From assembly GCA_025232375.1 (NCBI GenBank), contig CP060419.1, positions 2,231,001 through 2,295,000 on the forward strand: a stretch of 64,000 nucleotides of DNA, given 5' to 3'. The DNA is from Pseudoxanthomonas sp. NC8. GTDB taxonomy: Bacteria > Pseudomonadota > Gammaproteobacteria > Xanthomonadales > Xanthomonadaceae. Every line of letters begins with the position of its first letter. Position 1 is the first letter of the stretch. Below are positions 53,569 to 63,111 of this stretch, piece after piece. A program made the translations under genes and the position numbers. The notes beneath the pieces were generated by a model, which saw nothing but the letters and a program-made list of their open reading frames with translations, was not told where the DNA came from and ran no database searches.

Positions 53569-55117
53569 TCAGGGCGTGCCGCCGGCACCGGCCATGGCCA
53601 GGTGTCGGCCTCGGCACGCGCGGCGAACAGCGTGCCCGGCGGCGGCTGCCGGGTGAAATAGGTGTTGATGCCGTCCACCACCGCGCCAGCGACCTTGCGC
53701 TGGTAGGCCGGGTCGGTAAGGCGCTTCTCTTCGTCGGCGTTGGAGATGAAGGCGGTCTCCACCAGCATCGCCGGCATGTCCGACGTGCGCAGCACGGCGA
53801 AATTGGCGCGTTCGATATTCGGCTTGTGGTTGTTGCCGACCCGCTTGAGGCCGCCCAGCACGTGGGTGGCCACATCCTCGGAGGCACGCATGTGGCCACT
53901 CTGGGGTAAGGTCGAGCAGCACGCCGGCGAGCACGTTCTCGGTCTGCTGCAGGCGCACGCCACCGACCAGGTCGGCCGCGTTTTCCTTGTCGGCCAGCCA
54001 GCGCGCGCGCTGCGACGACGCACCCTTGGTCGAGAGCACGTACACCGACGAGCCCCGGGCGCTGCGGTTCTCGGCCGCATCGGCATGCAGCGAGACGAAG
54101 ATGTCGGCCTTGGCCGCGCGGGCGCGCTGGGCACGCATCGGCAACGGGATGAACACGTCCGAATCGCGCACCATAGGAAGGCCTTGAGGCCGGGTATGGC
54201 ATTGATCTGCCGCGCCAGCTCCCGGGCCATGGCCAGGTCACGTCCTTCTCGCGCTTGCCGGTGGGACCGATAGCGCCGGGGTCCTGTCCGCCATGGCCGG
54301 CGTCGATGGCCACGACCAGCGTGCGCATGCCCGCGGCGGAGATCGCCGGCCGCGGAGCGACCACCCGGGGCGGTGCCGCGACAACCGGCGCGGGCGCCGC
54401 GACTGCCGGTGCCGGCGTGTTCATGGGCGCGGTCGCGACGGCTGCCGACGTTGCGGCCGGCGAAGCCTGCGCGATCGAGCGCCCTTCCAGGATCGCCTGC
54501 GGCGAAACGGTGGAAGCCGGCTGCTGCGGCGGGGCGGCGGCGGGTGGCTGCTGCGATGCGCCGGCGACCCTGGCGGCCAGCAGCGCAGTGGCTCTTGCGG
54601 CCTCTTCGCGATCGACCGGGGGCGCCGGGCTCGCGGCGGACACCGAAGGTGCTGCCACGGCCGCGACCGGAACCTGCGCTGCCACGGCGGGCGCCGCCGG
54701 GCCATCGCCCGGCCACTCGATCAGCAGGCGGGCACCACCGGCCGACGGCTCCATGCGCAGCGGCAGTGCCGCCACCGGCGCAGCGAGCTCGAAAACGATG
54801 CGCAAAGTGCCCGGCACCGGCTGGCCGGTCCGGACCGCACTGACCACGCCGGCCGGGGCAGGAAGCGACAGGCCGCGCGCGGCGCTGGATTCGGGCAGGT
54901 CCAGCACCAGCCGGTTCGGCCCGGTGAGGGACAGGGTCTTGTAGGCGCCCGCACCTTGCAGCTGCACTTCCGCCCGGGTCCCGGTGGCCCCTTGCCGGAG
55001 CACGACCGAGTCGACCTGGCCGGTCCAGGCGCTGCCGGCAAACGCCAGCGCGGCGAGCACGAGGCCCACCTTGGATCGGTCAAACCGGGCAATCTTTGGC
55101 GCATGGGCTGGATTCAA
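53569..55117 (-). CDS. amiC: N-acetylmuramoyl-L-alanine amidase with AMIN domain (AmiC-like)
   Basis: Cleaves septal peptidoglycan during cell separation. Hydrophobic signal (GLVLAALAFAGSAW), AMIN domain (VDSVVLRQGATGTRAEVQL, GPNRLVLDLPES), long Ala/Pro linker (about 130-250), then the zinc amidase: LVVAIDAGHGGQDPGAIGP, ADIFVSLHADAAEN, MLVETAFISNADEE. About 515 residues. Lesions at 54241 (C lost in ACCCTGG), 54177 (CCTATGG), 53907 and 53600. Sits between tsaE and mutL as in many gammaproteobacteria. Confidence 0.94.
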
Positions 55118-55179
55118 TCACCACGCCTTGGGGAATGCAAGACGTTTTCCCTTAATAATCCGTGGTATAGGATACCTTT

Positions 55180-55665
55180 CTAGGGCCGACTCACAGAAAG
55201 GCCCTGCAAACGACCGGTTTCCTGCATCCGCAGCAGCCAGTCGCGGCCAGCCACCGTACCCGCCTCGAGCCGGCCTAGCCGTCCGCTGCCGTCCTGCGCC
55301 AGGTGCACGTGCAGGTCCGGCTCCGGCAAGGCGGCCGCGCCCCGTTCCGGCCATTCGACCAGCCACAACGTCGCCTCGCCGCCATCCAGGCCGAGGAAAT
55401 CCAGCTCGCCCGCGTTGCCGATCCGGTACAGGTCCAGGTCTTAAGGCCTCCCCGCCCGGTACCGGATAGCGCTCGACCAGGGGGTGTAGGTAGGGCTGCG
55501 GATCGGCCCCTGCACACCCAGCTCGCGCAGCAGCGCACGGGCCAGCGTGGATTTCCCCGCGCCCAGGTCGCCGTGCAGGTGCAGCGCCGCACTCGCCGGA
55601 CGGGTGGTCGCGAGCAGGCGTCCCAGCGCCTCGGTGGCATCGCTGTCAGCCAGCGCGATCTGCAT
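55180..55665 (-). CDS. tsaE: tRNA threonylcarbamoyladenosine biosynthesis protein TsaE
   Basis: ATPase partner of TsaB/TsaD in t6A synthesis. LHLHGDLGAGKSTLARALLREL (Walker A), SPTYTLVERYPV, DLDLYRIG, LWLVEWPERG. About 161 residues. Frame changes at about 55485 (extra CC at CCTGG) and 55442 (CCTTAAG for CCTGGAAG). Its ATG shares one base with the nnr stop (TGATG). Confidence 0.93.
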
Positions 55666-57146
55666 CAAGGGTTCCCCGGATTGGCCAGCTGGCGCAGGCA
55701 GGGCAACAGGTCCGATGGCAACAGCCCGCGCTGGCCACCGTGTGCGGCTGCGACGTCGCCGGCCAGTCCGTGCAGCAACGCGCCGGCGCAAGCGGCCTCG
55801 AATGCCGGCAATCCCTGCGCACGCAGCGCCGCGAGCACGCCGGTGAGCAGGTCGCCCATGCCGCCGGTGGCCATGCCCGGATTGCCGGCGGCCAGCACCC
55901 GCGGCAGCTCGCCGCGCGCGGCGATGAGCGTGCCGGCGCCCTTGAGTACCACCACGCAGCCGAAGCGTTCCGCCAGTGCCGTCGCGGCCGCGAACCGGTC
56001 GCGCTGGATCGACGCGGTGTCCGTGTCGAGCAGCCGCGCGGCCTCGCCCGGATGCGGGGTGAGGATCGCGTCGGCGGGCGCGCGCGACGAGGCCGCGGCC
56101 AGCAGGTTCAACGCATCGGCGTCGAGTACCAGGGGCTTGCCGCTGGCGAGCACGCGCGCGAACAGCGCCGTCCCCCACTCGCCGCGGCCTGGGCCCGGCC
56201 CGCACGCGACCACATCCGCCGCGTCGAGCAGGGAAGCGAATTCCGCGCTGCCCTCCACCGCGTGCACCATCGCTTCCGGCCGCCTCGGGATCGCCGGCAC
56301 GTGCGCCGCGCGCGTGGCGACGCCCACCAGCCCGGCTCCGCTGCGCAGCGCCGCTTCGGCGCACAGCGCGATCGCGCCACCGCCGCCGTGGTCGCCGCCG
56401 ACGCACAGCACCCGGCCGGACCGGCCCTTGTGCGTGTCGCGCGGGCGCGGCGGCAGCCAGCCGCGCAGGGCGGACGCATCCAGCAGCATGGCCATCGGCG
56501 GCGCGGCATGGGCCGCGGCCGCGACATCCAGCGTGTCCAGCAGCAGCTCGCCGGTATGGTCCAGTGCACCGCCGGTACGCAGTCCGGCATGCGCGACGAT
56601 GAACTGCAGCGTGCATTGCGCATGCACCGCGACGCCGGGGACGCTGCCGCGATCCGCGTCGACGCCGCTTGGCACGTCGAGCGAGAACACCGGCGCCGCG
56701 GCGGCGTCCAGCGCCTCGATCAGCGCGGCCATGGCCGGACGCGGCGCCTCGCGCAGCCCGATGCCGGACAGCGCGTCGACCAGCACCTCGGCATCGTCCA
56801 GCGACGACGGGAAAAGCTCGACGTGGCCACCGGCGGCGAGGTAATCGGTGCAGGCCCGCTGCGCCAGCGGCGTGCGCGGGCCGCCATCGGCCGGATGCAC
56901 GATGCGCACGCGACGGCCGGACTGCAGGGCCAGGCGCGCCAGCACGTAGCCGTCGCCGCCGTTGTTGCCAGTGCCGCAGGCCACCACCAGGCGCTGCGCC
57001 TGCGGCCAGCGCTGCAGCAGCACCCGCCAGGCCGCCTGTCCGGCGCGCTGCATCAGCACGTAGCCGTCGCCGCCCAGCGCCACGGTGGCGAGTTGGTCGA
57101 CCTGCCGCGCGGCAGCGGAGTCGTGGAGGGCGGATTCGGCGGGCAC
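55665..57146 (-). CDS. nnr: Bifunctional NAD(P)H-hydrate epimerase / ADP-dependent dehydratase
   Basis: Intact, 493 residues. Repairs hydrated NAD(P)H. N-terminal YjeF_N epimerase (LVVACGTGNNGGDGYVLARLA, VLVDALSGIGL, SLDVPSGVDADRG), C-terminal YjeF_C ribokinase-like dehydratase (THKGRSGRVLCVGGDHGGGG, VLDADALNLLA, ILTPHPGEAARLL, AAGNPGMATGGMGDLLTG). Divergent from queG, as in E. coli (yjeF/yjeS). Confidence 0.97.
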   Translation of the reverse strand: MPAESALHDSAAARQVDQLATVALGGDGYVLMQRAGQAAWRVLLQRWPQAQRLVVACGTGNNGGDGYVLARLALQSGRRVRIVHPADGGPRTPLAQRACTDYLAAGGHVELFPSSLDDAEVLVDALSGIGLREAPRPAMAALIEALDAAAAPVFSLDVPSGVDADRGSVPGVAVHAQCTLQFIVAHAGLRTGGALDHTGELLLDTLDVAAAAHAAPPMAMLLDASALRGWLPPRPRDTHKGRSGRVLCVGGDHGGGGAIALCAEAALRSGAGLVGVATRAAHVPAIPRRPEAMVHAVEGSAEFASLLDAADVVACGPGPGRGEWGTALFARVLASGKPLVLDADALNLLAAASSRAPADAILTPHPGEAARLLDTDTASIQRDRFAAATALAERFGCVVVLKGAGTLIAARGELPRVLAAGNPGMATGGMGDLLTGVLAALRAQGLPAFEAACAGALLHGLAGDVAAAHGGQRGLLPSDLLPCLRQLANPGNP

Positions 57147-57205
57147 GCGCGGATTCTAGCCGCGCGACTGCCGCGTTCGCGACCGGCCGCGAACGGTCCT
57201 GTCCC

Positions 57206-57211
57206 TATAAT
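57206..57211 (+). promoter_or_regulatory. Candidate -10 (TATAAT) for queG
   Basis: Perfect TATAAT only six bases before the queG ATG, implying a leaderless message. Note that the preceding CC makes CCTATAAT, which could itself be a corrupted CCWGG. Confidence 0.4.
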
Positions 57212-57217
57212 TCCGCC

Positions 57218-58303
57218 ATGCCCGTCGCAGTGCCCGCCCCGCCTTCCCCGCCCGCCGATCCGGTCGCCGTCGCCGCTCGCCTGCGCGAACTGGCTGCCGG
57301 ACTCGGCTTCCAGCGCTTCGGCATCTCCGGCGTCGAACTGGGCGATGACGAAGAGCACCTGCGCGACTGGCTGGCCAATGGCCTGTACGGGACGATGGAG
57401 TGGATGGCCGCGCATGGCGACAAGCGTTCGCGGCCGCAGGAGCTCATCCCGGGCACGCTGCGGGTGATCTCGGTCGGCCTGGACTACGGCCGCAACGACA
57501 GCGACGACGCCTGGCAGACGCTGGCCGAACGCGAGCGCGCCTACGTGGCCCGCTACGCGCTGGGCCGCGACTACCACAAGCTGATGCGCAACCGGCTGCA
57601 GAAGCTGGCCGAACGCGTGCAGCAGGAGATCGGTCCGTTCGGCCACCGCGTGTTCGTCGATTCGGCACCGGTGCTGGAGCGTGCGCTGGCGCGCAATGCC
57701 GGCCTGGGCTGGATCGGCAAGCACACCTGCCTGATCGACCGCGACGGCGGCTCCTAGTTCTTCCTCGGCGAGATTTACGTCGACCTGCCGCTGCCGGTCG
57801 ACGCGCCGGCCACCGCCCACTGCGGCACCTGCGCGCGCTGCATCGACATCTGCCCGACCCAGGCGATCGTTGCGCCGTACCGGCTGGACGCGCGTCGTTG
57901 CATCTCCTACCTGACCATCGAGCACGACGGCCCGATCCCCGAGGAACTGCGCCCGGCGATCGGCAACCGCATCTTCGGCTGCGACGACTGCCAGCTGGTC
58001 TGCCCGTGGAACAAGTTCGCCAGGCGCAGCGACGAGCCGGACTTCCGCGCGCGCAACGACCTGGACACCGCCACGCTGCCGCAGCTGTTCGCGTGGGACG
58101 AAGACGAATTCCTGCGCCGCACCGAAGGCAGCCCGATCCGGCGCAGCGGCCACGAGCGCTGGCTGCGCAACATCGCCGTCGCACTGGGCAACGCGCCGCC
58201 GACGCCGGCGGTCATCGCCGCGCTGGAGTCGCGCCGCGACCATTCCTCGCCGCTGGTACGCGAGCACGTGGAATGGGCGCTGCACCGCCACGGACAGCCC
58301 TGA
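57218..58303 (+). CDS. queG: Epoxyqueuosine reductase
   Basis: Last step of queuosine synthesis on tRNA, a cobalamin and Fe-S enzyme. [32 protein letters not shown] [38 protein letters not shown], then ferredoxin motifs [16 protein letters not shown] and [13 protein letters not shown]. About 361 residues. An in-frame TAG at 57755-57757 interrupts [19 protein letters not shown], where the family has Trp (TGG): CCTGG is written CCTAG. The frame is open on both sides. Confidence 0.95.
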
Positions 58304-58346
58304 GCCCGCTTCGCGCTATCCTGTCCCGCCGGCCCGCGCGCGCCTG

Positions 58347-59720
58347 ATGCCCGAGCAGAATCCCGTCCTGACCCCGAGCCAGCTCAACACGCTGGCGCGC
58401 GACCTGCTGGAAAGCGCTTTCCCGCTGGTCTGGGTCGAGGGCGAACTGGGCAACATCACCCGCCCCGGCTCCGGGCACCTTTACTTCACCCTGAAGGACG
58501 CACGCGCGCAGGTACGCTGCGCGATGTTCCGGCCCAAGAGCCAGTGGCTGAAGTTCGTCCCGCGCGAAGGCCTGAAGGTGCTCGGCCGCGGCCGGCTGAC
58601 CCTGTACGAGGCGCGCGGCGACTACCAGCTGGTGTTCGACCCCCTGGAGGAGGCGGGCGAAGGCGCGCTGCGCCGCGCGTTCGAGGCACTCAAGGTAAGG
58701 CTCGAGGCCGAAGGCCTGTTCGACGCCGCGCGCAAGCGCGAGCTGCCGGCCTACGTGCGCCGGCTGGCGGTGATCACCTCGCCCACCGGTGCGGCCGTGC
58801 GCGACGTGCTCAGCGTGCTGTCGCGGCGCCTGCCGCTGCTCGAAGTGGACGTCCTGCCCAGCCTACGGTCCAGGGCGAAACCGCGGCGGCGCAGATCACC
58901 GACCTGCTGCAACGCGCGGGCGCCAGCGGTCGCTACGACGCGGTGCTGCTGGCGCGCGGCGGCGGCTCGCTGGAAGACCTGTGGGCGTTCAACGACGAAC
59001 GCCTGGTCCGCGCGATCGCGGCTTCGCCGGTACCCGTCGTATCGGCCATCGGCCACGAAACCGACTTCACCTGGCCGACTTCGCCGCCGACGTGCGCGCG
59101 CCGACACCCTCGGTGGCCGCCGAGCTGCTGGTACCCGACCGGCGCGATCTGCAGGCGCGCCTGCGCACGCTCGCCTCGCGCGTCCGGGCGTCCAGCGCCA
59201 GCACCTGCGCCAGGCCATGCAACGCGCCGATCGCGCGGTGCTACGCCTGCAGGCGCAATCGCCACAGTCACGACTGAGGTTGCTGCGGCAGCGCCAGGGT
59301 GAACTGATGCGCCGGTTGCAGGCGCTTTGGCGCGAGCGGCTGCAACAGCGCAACGCCCGCCTGCGCCATGCCGATGCCGTGCTGCGCGCGCACCACCCCG
59401 CACGTCGACTGGCACAACTGCAGGCGCGCCTGCAACGCCTGCAGGCGCGGCCGCGGGCGGCAATATCGCGCACGCTGCAGCGCGATGCCCTGCAGTTGCG
59501 TGCGCTCGCGCGCTCGCTGGAGGCCTGCAGTCCGCTTGCCACCGTGGCGCGCGGCTATTCGATCCTGACCCGCAGCGACGACGGGCGCCTGGTCCATTCG
59601 GTCACCCAGGTCGCGCCGGGCGACCGCCTGCAGGCGCGCGTGCGCGATGGCGTGCTGTCGCTGTCGGTGGATGCGGTCCGGCCGGACGAACCGGCGGATG
59701 CGCCCGACCCCATGCCCTGA
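58347..59720 (+). CDS. xseA: Exodeoxyribonuclease VII large subunit
   Basis: Single-strand DNA exonuclease. OB-fold N-terminus ([61 protein letters not shown]), catalytic domain ([60 protein letters not shown]), long coiled coil of Arg/Gln/Leu, and the C-terminal [10 protein letters not shown]. About 457 residues. Lesions at 58864 (CCTACGG), 59071 (C lost in ACCCTGG) and about 59187. Confidence 0.95.
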   Translation: MPEQNPVLTPSQLNTLARDLLESAFPLVWVEGELGNITRPGSGHLYFTLKDARAQVRCAMFRPKSQWLKFVPREGLKVLGRGRLTLYEARGDYQLVFDPLEEAGEGALRRAFEALKVRLEAEGLFDAARKRELPAYVRRLAVITSPTGAAVRDVLSVLSRRLPLLEVDVLPSLRSRAKPRRRRSPTCCNARAPAVATTRCCWRAAAARWKTCGRSTTNAWSARSRLRRYPSYRPSATKPTSPGRLRRRRARADTLGGRRAAGTRPARSAGAPAHARLARPGVQRQHLRQAMQRADRAVLRLQAQSPQSRLRLLRQRQGELMRRLQALWRERLQQRNARLRHADAVLRAHHPARRLAQLQARLQRLQARPRAAISRTLQRDALQLRALARSLEACSPLATVARGYSILTRSDDGRLVHSVTQVAPGDRLQARVRDGVLSLSVDAVRPDEPADAPDPMP

Positions 59721-59725
59721 ACACC

Positions 59726-59741
59726 GGCTGGCGAAGCCAGC
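59726..59741 (+). terminator. Short hairpin after xseA
   Basis: GGCTGGC-GAA-GCCAGC, a six-base stem immediately after the stop, without T-tract. Weak terminator candidate. Confidence 0.3.
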
Positions 59742-59745
59742 TGAG

Positions 59746-59775
59746 GTCACGTGACGGTAACCCCACGGTAACCCC
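59746..59775. promoter_or_regulatory. Palindrome plus 11-bp tandem direct repeat upstream of the glycosyltransferase
   Basis: GTCACGTGAC (59746-59755) is a perfect palindrome and is followed by two exact copies of ACGGTAACCCC (59754-59764 and 59765-59775). They lie 45-75 bases before the ATG, with a GATAAA -10-like hexamer at 59798 in between. Likely a regulator-binding region; the regulator is unknown. Confidence 0.45.
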
Positions 59776-59820
59776 CGCTCCATGCATGCGCTCCAGTCTG
59801 GATAAAACCGGAGCCACCGC

Positions 59821-60982
59821 ATGCGCTACACGCTCGTCACCGAAACCTTGGCCGCCGGAGGTCAACGGTGTCGCCCTGACCGTGCAGGGCCTGGCCCACG
59901 GGCTGTGCGCGCGCGGCCACGCGGTGGAGGTGGTGCGCCCGCGCCAGCCCTGCGACCGGCACGACGCGGCAACCGGCGAGGGCACGCTTGCGACGTTACT
60001 GGTGCGAAGTGCGGCGCTGCCACGCTATCCGGGGCTGCGCTTCGGCCTGCCGTCCGCCCGCATCCTGGCGCACCACTGGACGCGATCGCCGCCGGACGCG
60101 ATCTACATCGCCACCGAAGGCCCGCTGGGCTGGTCGGCGATGCGCGCGGCGGCACGGCTGGGAATCCCGGTGGCATCCGGCTTCCACACCCGCTTCGACC
60201 ACTACATGCGCGACTACGGCATGCCGTGGCTGGAGGGCACCGCGCTCGCCTGGATGCGGCGCTTCCACAACCGCGCCGGCGCCCTTTATGGTGCCGACCA
60301 CCGAGCTGCAGGAGTTCCTGCAGGCCTGCGGTTTCCAGCGCGTGGTCCGGCTGGCGCGCGCGGTCGACACCGCACAGCTCTCGCCCGCGCTGCGCGACGC
60401 CGGCCTGCGTACCGCGTGGGGCGCCGCCGCGGACAGCCTGGTGGCGATCCATGTCGGCCGGATCGCACCGGAAAAGAACCTGGAGCTGGCGGTGCGCTCG
60501 TTCCGCGCGATCCAGCGGCAACGACCGGATGCGCGTTTCGTCTGGGTCGGTGACGGCCCCGCGCGCGAGGCGCTGGCACGGGCCAATCCCGACTTCATTT
60601 TCTGCGGAGTGCAGCGCGGCCCGGAGCTGGCACGCCATTTCGCCAGCGGCGACCTGTTCCTGTTTCCCAGCCGCAGCGAGACCTTCGGCAACGTCACCCT
60701 CGAAGCGATGGCCAGCGGCGTGGCCACGGTCGCCTTCGACTCCGGAGCCGCGCGCGCGAGCACCTGGCCGGGGGCGTGCATGGCGCACTGGCCACCACCG
60801 ACGCGGATTTCCTCGACGCGTCGGTACGACTGGCCGCGGACAACGCAGCCCTGCGCGCGATGGGCCATGCCGCGCGCGCGGCGATGCTGCGGCTGCGCCC
60901 GGAGCAGGTCGCCGCCGACTTCGATGCCTTGCTGGCGGGGCTGGCCCGCCGTGGAGACCACCATGCCGCTCTCGCCGCCTGA
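59821..60982 (+). CDS. GT4-family glycosyltransferase (GDP-mannose-dependent mannosyltransferase-like)
   Basis: About 383 residues, GT-B fold. TETWPPEVNGVALTVQGLAHG (the PEVNGV acceptor loop of the MgtA/PimB group), IYIATEGPLGWSAMRAA, ASGFHTRFDHYMRDYG, then donor domain VAIHVGRIAPEKNLELAVRS, FVWVGDGPAREAL, DLFLFPSRSETFGNVTLEAM (E-x7-E motif). Lesions at 59847 (CCTTGG), 60283 (CCTTTATGG where ALVPTTELQ needs CCTGG) and 60757. Coupled by a 20-base overlap to a PAP2 phosphatase. Probable role: glycolipid synthesis at the membrane. Confidence 0.86.
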
Positions 60983-61547
60983 CCGCTCCCGTCCAGGATT
61001 CGTGCCGGCGCGCTGGCGTCGCACCGCACGCCTGCGTGCCCGGGACCGTGGCTGGTGCGTGCGCGCCAACCGCTGGGGCGCACGCGGCGCCGTGCGTCGC
61101 TACTTCGCCGTGGTCAGCCGGCTCGGCGACGGCGTGTTCTGGTACGCGCTGATGGGGGCGCTGGTGATCTTCGACGGCATGGCCGGACTGGCCGCGTCGC
61201 TGCACTTGGCCATCACCGGCGTGGTCGCGCTGACCCTGTACAAGCGGCTCAAGCGCTGGACGCGCCGGCCGCGACCGTTCGCCGCCGACGGCCGCATCCA
61301 GTATCAGGTCGCGCCGCTGGACGAGTTCAGCTTTCCCTCCGGCCATACCCTGCACGCGGTCGCGTTCACCGTGGTGGCACTGGCCTACTACCCGTGGCTG
61401 GCGGCGCTGCTGATCCCGTTCACCGCGTCGGTAGCGGTATCGCGCGTGGTGCTGGGCCTGCACTACCCGAGCGACGTGCTGGCCGCGACCGGGATCGGCT
61501 CGCTGCTGGCCGGCGTATCGCTCGGCGCAGGCGCGCTCCTGCTGTAG
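60963..61547 (+). CDS. PAP2-family membrane phosphatase
   Basis: Intact, 194 residues with several TM helices. Acid-phosphatase triad: KRLKRWTRRPRPFA (K-x6-RP), FSFPSGHTLHAVAF (PSGH) and SRVVLGLHYPSDVLA (S-R-x5-H-x3-D). Acts on a lipid phosphate or pyrophosphate such as phosphatidic acid or undecaprenyl pyrophosphate. Overlap with the glycosyltransferase gene suggests a shared lipid-linked pathway (inference). Confidence 0.92.
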   Translation: MPLSPPDRSRPGFVPARWRRTARLRARDRGWCVRANRWGARGAVRRYFAVVSRLGDGVFWYALMGALVIFDGMAGLAASLHLAITGVVALTLYKRLKRWTRRPRPFAADGRIQYQVAPLDEFSFPSGHTLHAVAFTVVALAYYPWLAALLIPFTASVAVSRVVLGLHYPSDVLAATGIGSLLAGVSLGAGALLL

Positions 61548-61558
61548 GCGCTGGTCCT

Positions 61559-62447
61559 CTACGGCGGCGTGAAACCCTCGACGCGGGCACGCACCAGCGC
61601 GGGCGCATGCTGCCCTGGCCAGTCGCGGTCGTTGGCGACCTGGGCATGGCCGCGCGCCCCTTCGAGCAGGCCGAAGTCCAGCTCGGCCACCGCCCAGGCC
61701 GCGTCGCCGCGGGTGCGGGCGAGGATGCCGTCGGCGGGGAACCCCGCATCCATCGGTGCGTACAGCGTGGCCTCGCCGGTGTTCTCGTCCAGCGCCGGAC
61801 TCCACGCCGCCTGTCCGGCGGTGACGGCCTGGGCGACGAACATCCGGTTCTCGAGCGCGCGCGCGGGCAGCCGACCTGCACGCGGGTAGCGCCGGCGGCC
61901 GTGTCGGTGCAGCTGGGCACCAGCAGCAGGCGTGCGCCCGCCTCGTACTGGGCGCGCACCGGCAACGGGAATTCGCTGTCGTAGCAGATCGAGATGCCGG
62001 CGCGGACGCCGCCGAGCTCCACCACCTTGAGCGCGTCGCCGCCGGCGATGATGCCGGTCGCCCTCTCGAAGCCGGTCAGCTGCAGCTTGTCCTGCCACAT
62101 GTGGCCGCCATCGGGTGCGAACAGGTCGCTGCGGTTGCGGTAGCGCCCATCGGCGTGGGCGAGCAGGAAACTGCCGGCGAGCACGTGCATGCCGGTCGTG
62201 CGGGGCAGGTCGGAAAACAGCGCCAGCCACTGCGCGCGCAACGGCTGGAGCGCCGCCAGCGAAGCGTGCAGGTCGCGGGCCAGGTCTTATGGAACGTCGC
62301 CGCCAGTTCCAGCGACAGGTACTCCGGCAACACCGCCACCTGCGCACCCTGCGCGGCGGCGGCGTCGAGCAGGCGCCGCTGCTTGTGTGCGAACGCGGCG
62401 AAATCGGCCGGCTCCCCGACCGGATACTTGCAGACCGCGACTTTCAT
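61559..62447 (-). CDS. Carbon-nitrogen hydrolase (nitrilase superfamily)
   Basis: About 295 residues. Catalytic Glu in VAVLPEYLSLELAATF, Lys in GHMWQDKLQLTGFE, Cys in AGISICYDSEFPLPVRA, plus LLLVPSCTDT and ENRMFVAQA. This is the Glu-Lys-Cys amidase/nitrilase triad. Frame changes near 62285 (TTATGG) and 61868. Its ATG overlaps the upstream GNAT stop (ATGA). The pairing of a GNAT with a C-N hydrolase is frequent and suggests an amide substrate, not identified. Confidence 0.88.
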
Positions 62448-63052
62448 GCCGCCACTCCCGACCAGTCGCGCAACCAGAAGGTCAGCGCGTGGCCGACTTC
62501 GCCGCGGCCGCGTTCATTCCACGGCAGCTGCATGGTCATGCCCGGCTGCCGGGCGTAACCGCGCCCGTGCCAGAACGCATCGTTGGGCCGATGGCCCGCC
62601 GGCCGGCGCGGATCGTCCTCCTCGCGGTCGACCGCGCAGAACGCGGTCCAGCGGAACCCGCCCAGCGCGCGCGCATGTGCTTCGCGCCGGTCGAAGAACG
62701 CATGGCCCACGCCCAGGCCGCGGTACTCGGGCAGCAGCACCGATTCGCCGAAATAGAACACCTGCTCGACGGGTGGACCCGAGGCGCGGAAAGGCTCGGC
62801 GAAAGCGGGCGCGTCGTCGGCCAGCGGCAGCCCGGTCGACGCGCCGACCACGCGATCGCCGTCGATGGCCAGGACGAAGACGCTGTCCGGCGAGCGCGCG
62901 TACGCGGACAGGTAGTCGCGCTCGTAGGCGGCATCGCCCTCGTACAGGTAAGGCCAATCGCGGAACACCGCGATGCGCAGGCGCGCGACGTCGTCCAGCC
63001 ACGGCTCGATGGCGGTGCCGCTGACATGGCGGATGCGGGGAGTAGAAGGCAT
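62444..63052 (-). CDS. GNAT-family N-acetyltransferase
   Basis: Intact, 202 residues. LRIAVFRDWPYLYEGDAAYE, VFVLAIDGDRVVGASTGLPL, then motif A ESVLLPEYRGLGVGHAFFD (acetyl-CoA loop) and FCAVDREEDDPRRPAGHRP. Coupled to the downstream carbon-nitrogen hydrolase by a four-base overlap, and some organisms carry these two as a fusion. Substrate unknown. Confidence 0.88.
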   Translation of the reverse strand: MPSTPRIRHVSGTAIEPWLDDVARLRIAVFRDWPYLYEGDAAYERDYLSAYARSPDSVFVLAIDGDRVVGASTGLPLADDAPAFAEPFRASGPPVEQVFYFGESVLLPEYRGLGVGHAFFDRREAHARALGGFRWTAFCAVDREEDDPRRPAGHRPNDAFWHGRGYARQPGMTMQLPWNERGRGEVGHALTFWLRDWSGVAA

Positions 63053-63111
63053 GCGTCGATTCTAGCCGCCGTCGCGAAAACGAACGGGTCGCGCCGCCCC
63101 GCGACCTCCGG

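Noticed and set aside
55118..55200. AT-rich CCTTTCTAGGGC and TTAATAATCC sequence upstream of amiC as a strong promoter
   Set aside because: Possible, but no spaced -35/-10 pair could be defended, and part of the AT-richness may come from corrupted CCWGG.
57755..57757. Amber recoding (pyrrolysine or suppressor) in queG
   Set aside because: The TAG is part of CCTAG where CCTGG is expected, the same error class as dozens of frameshifts; no recoding element or special tRNA is visible.
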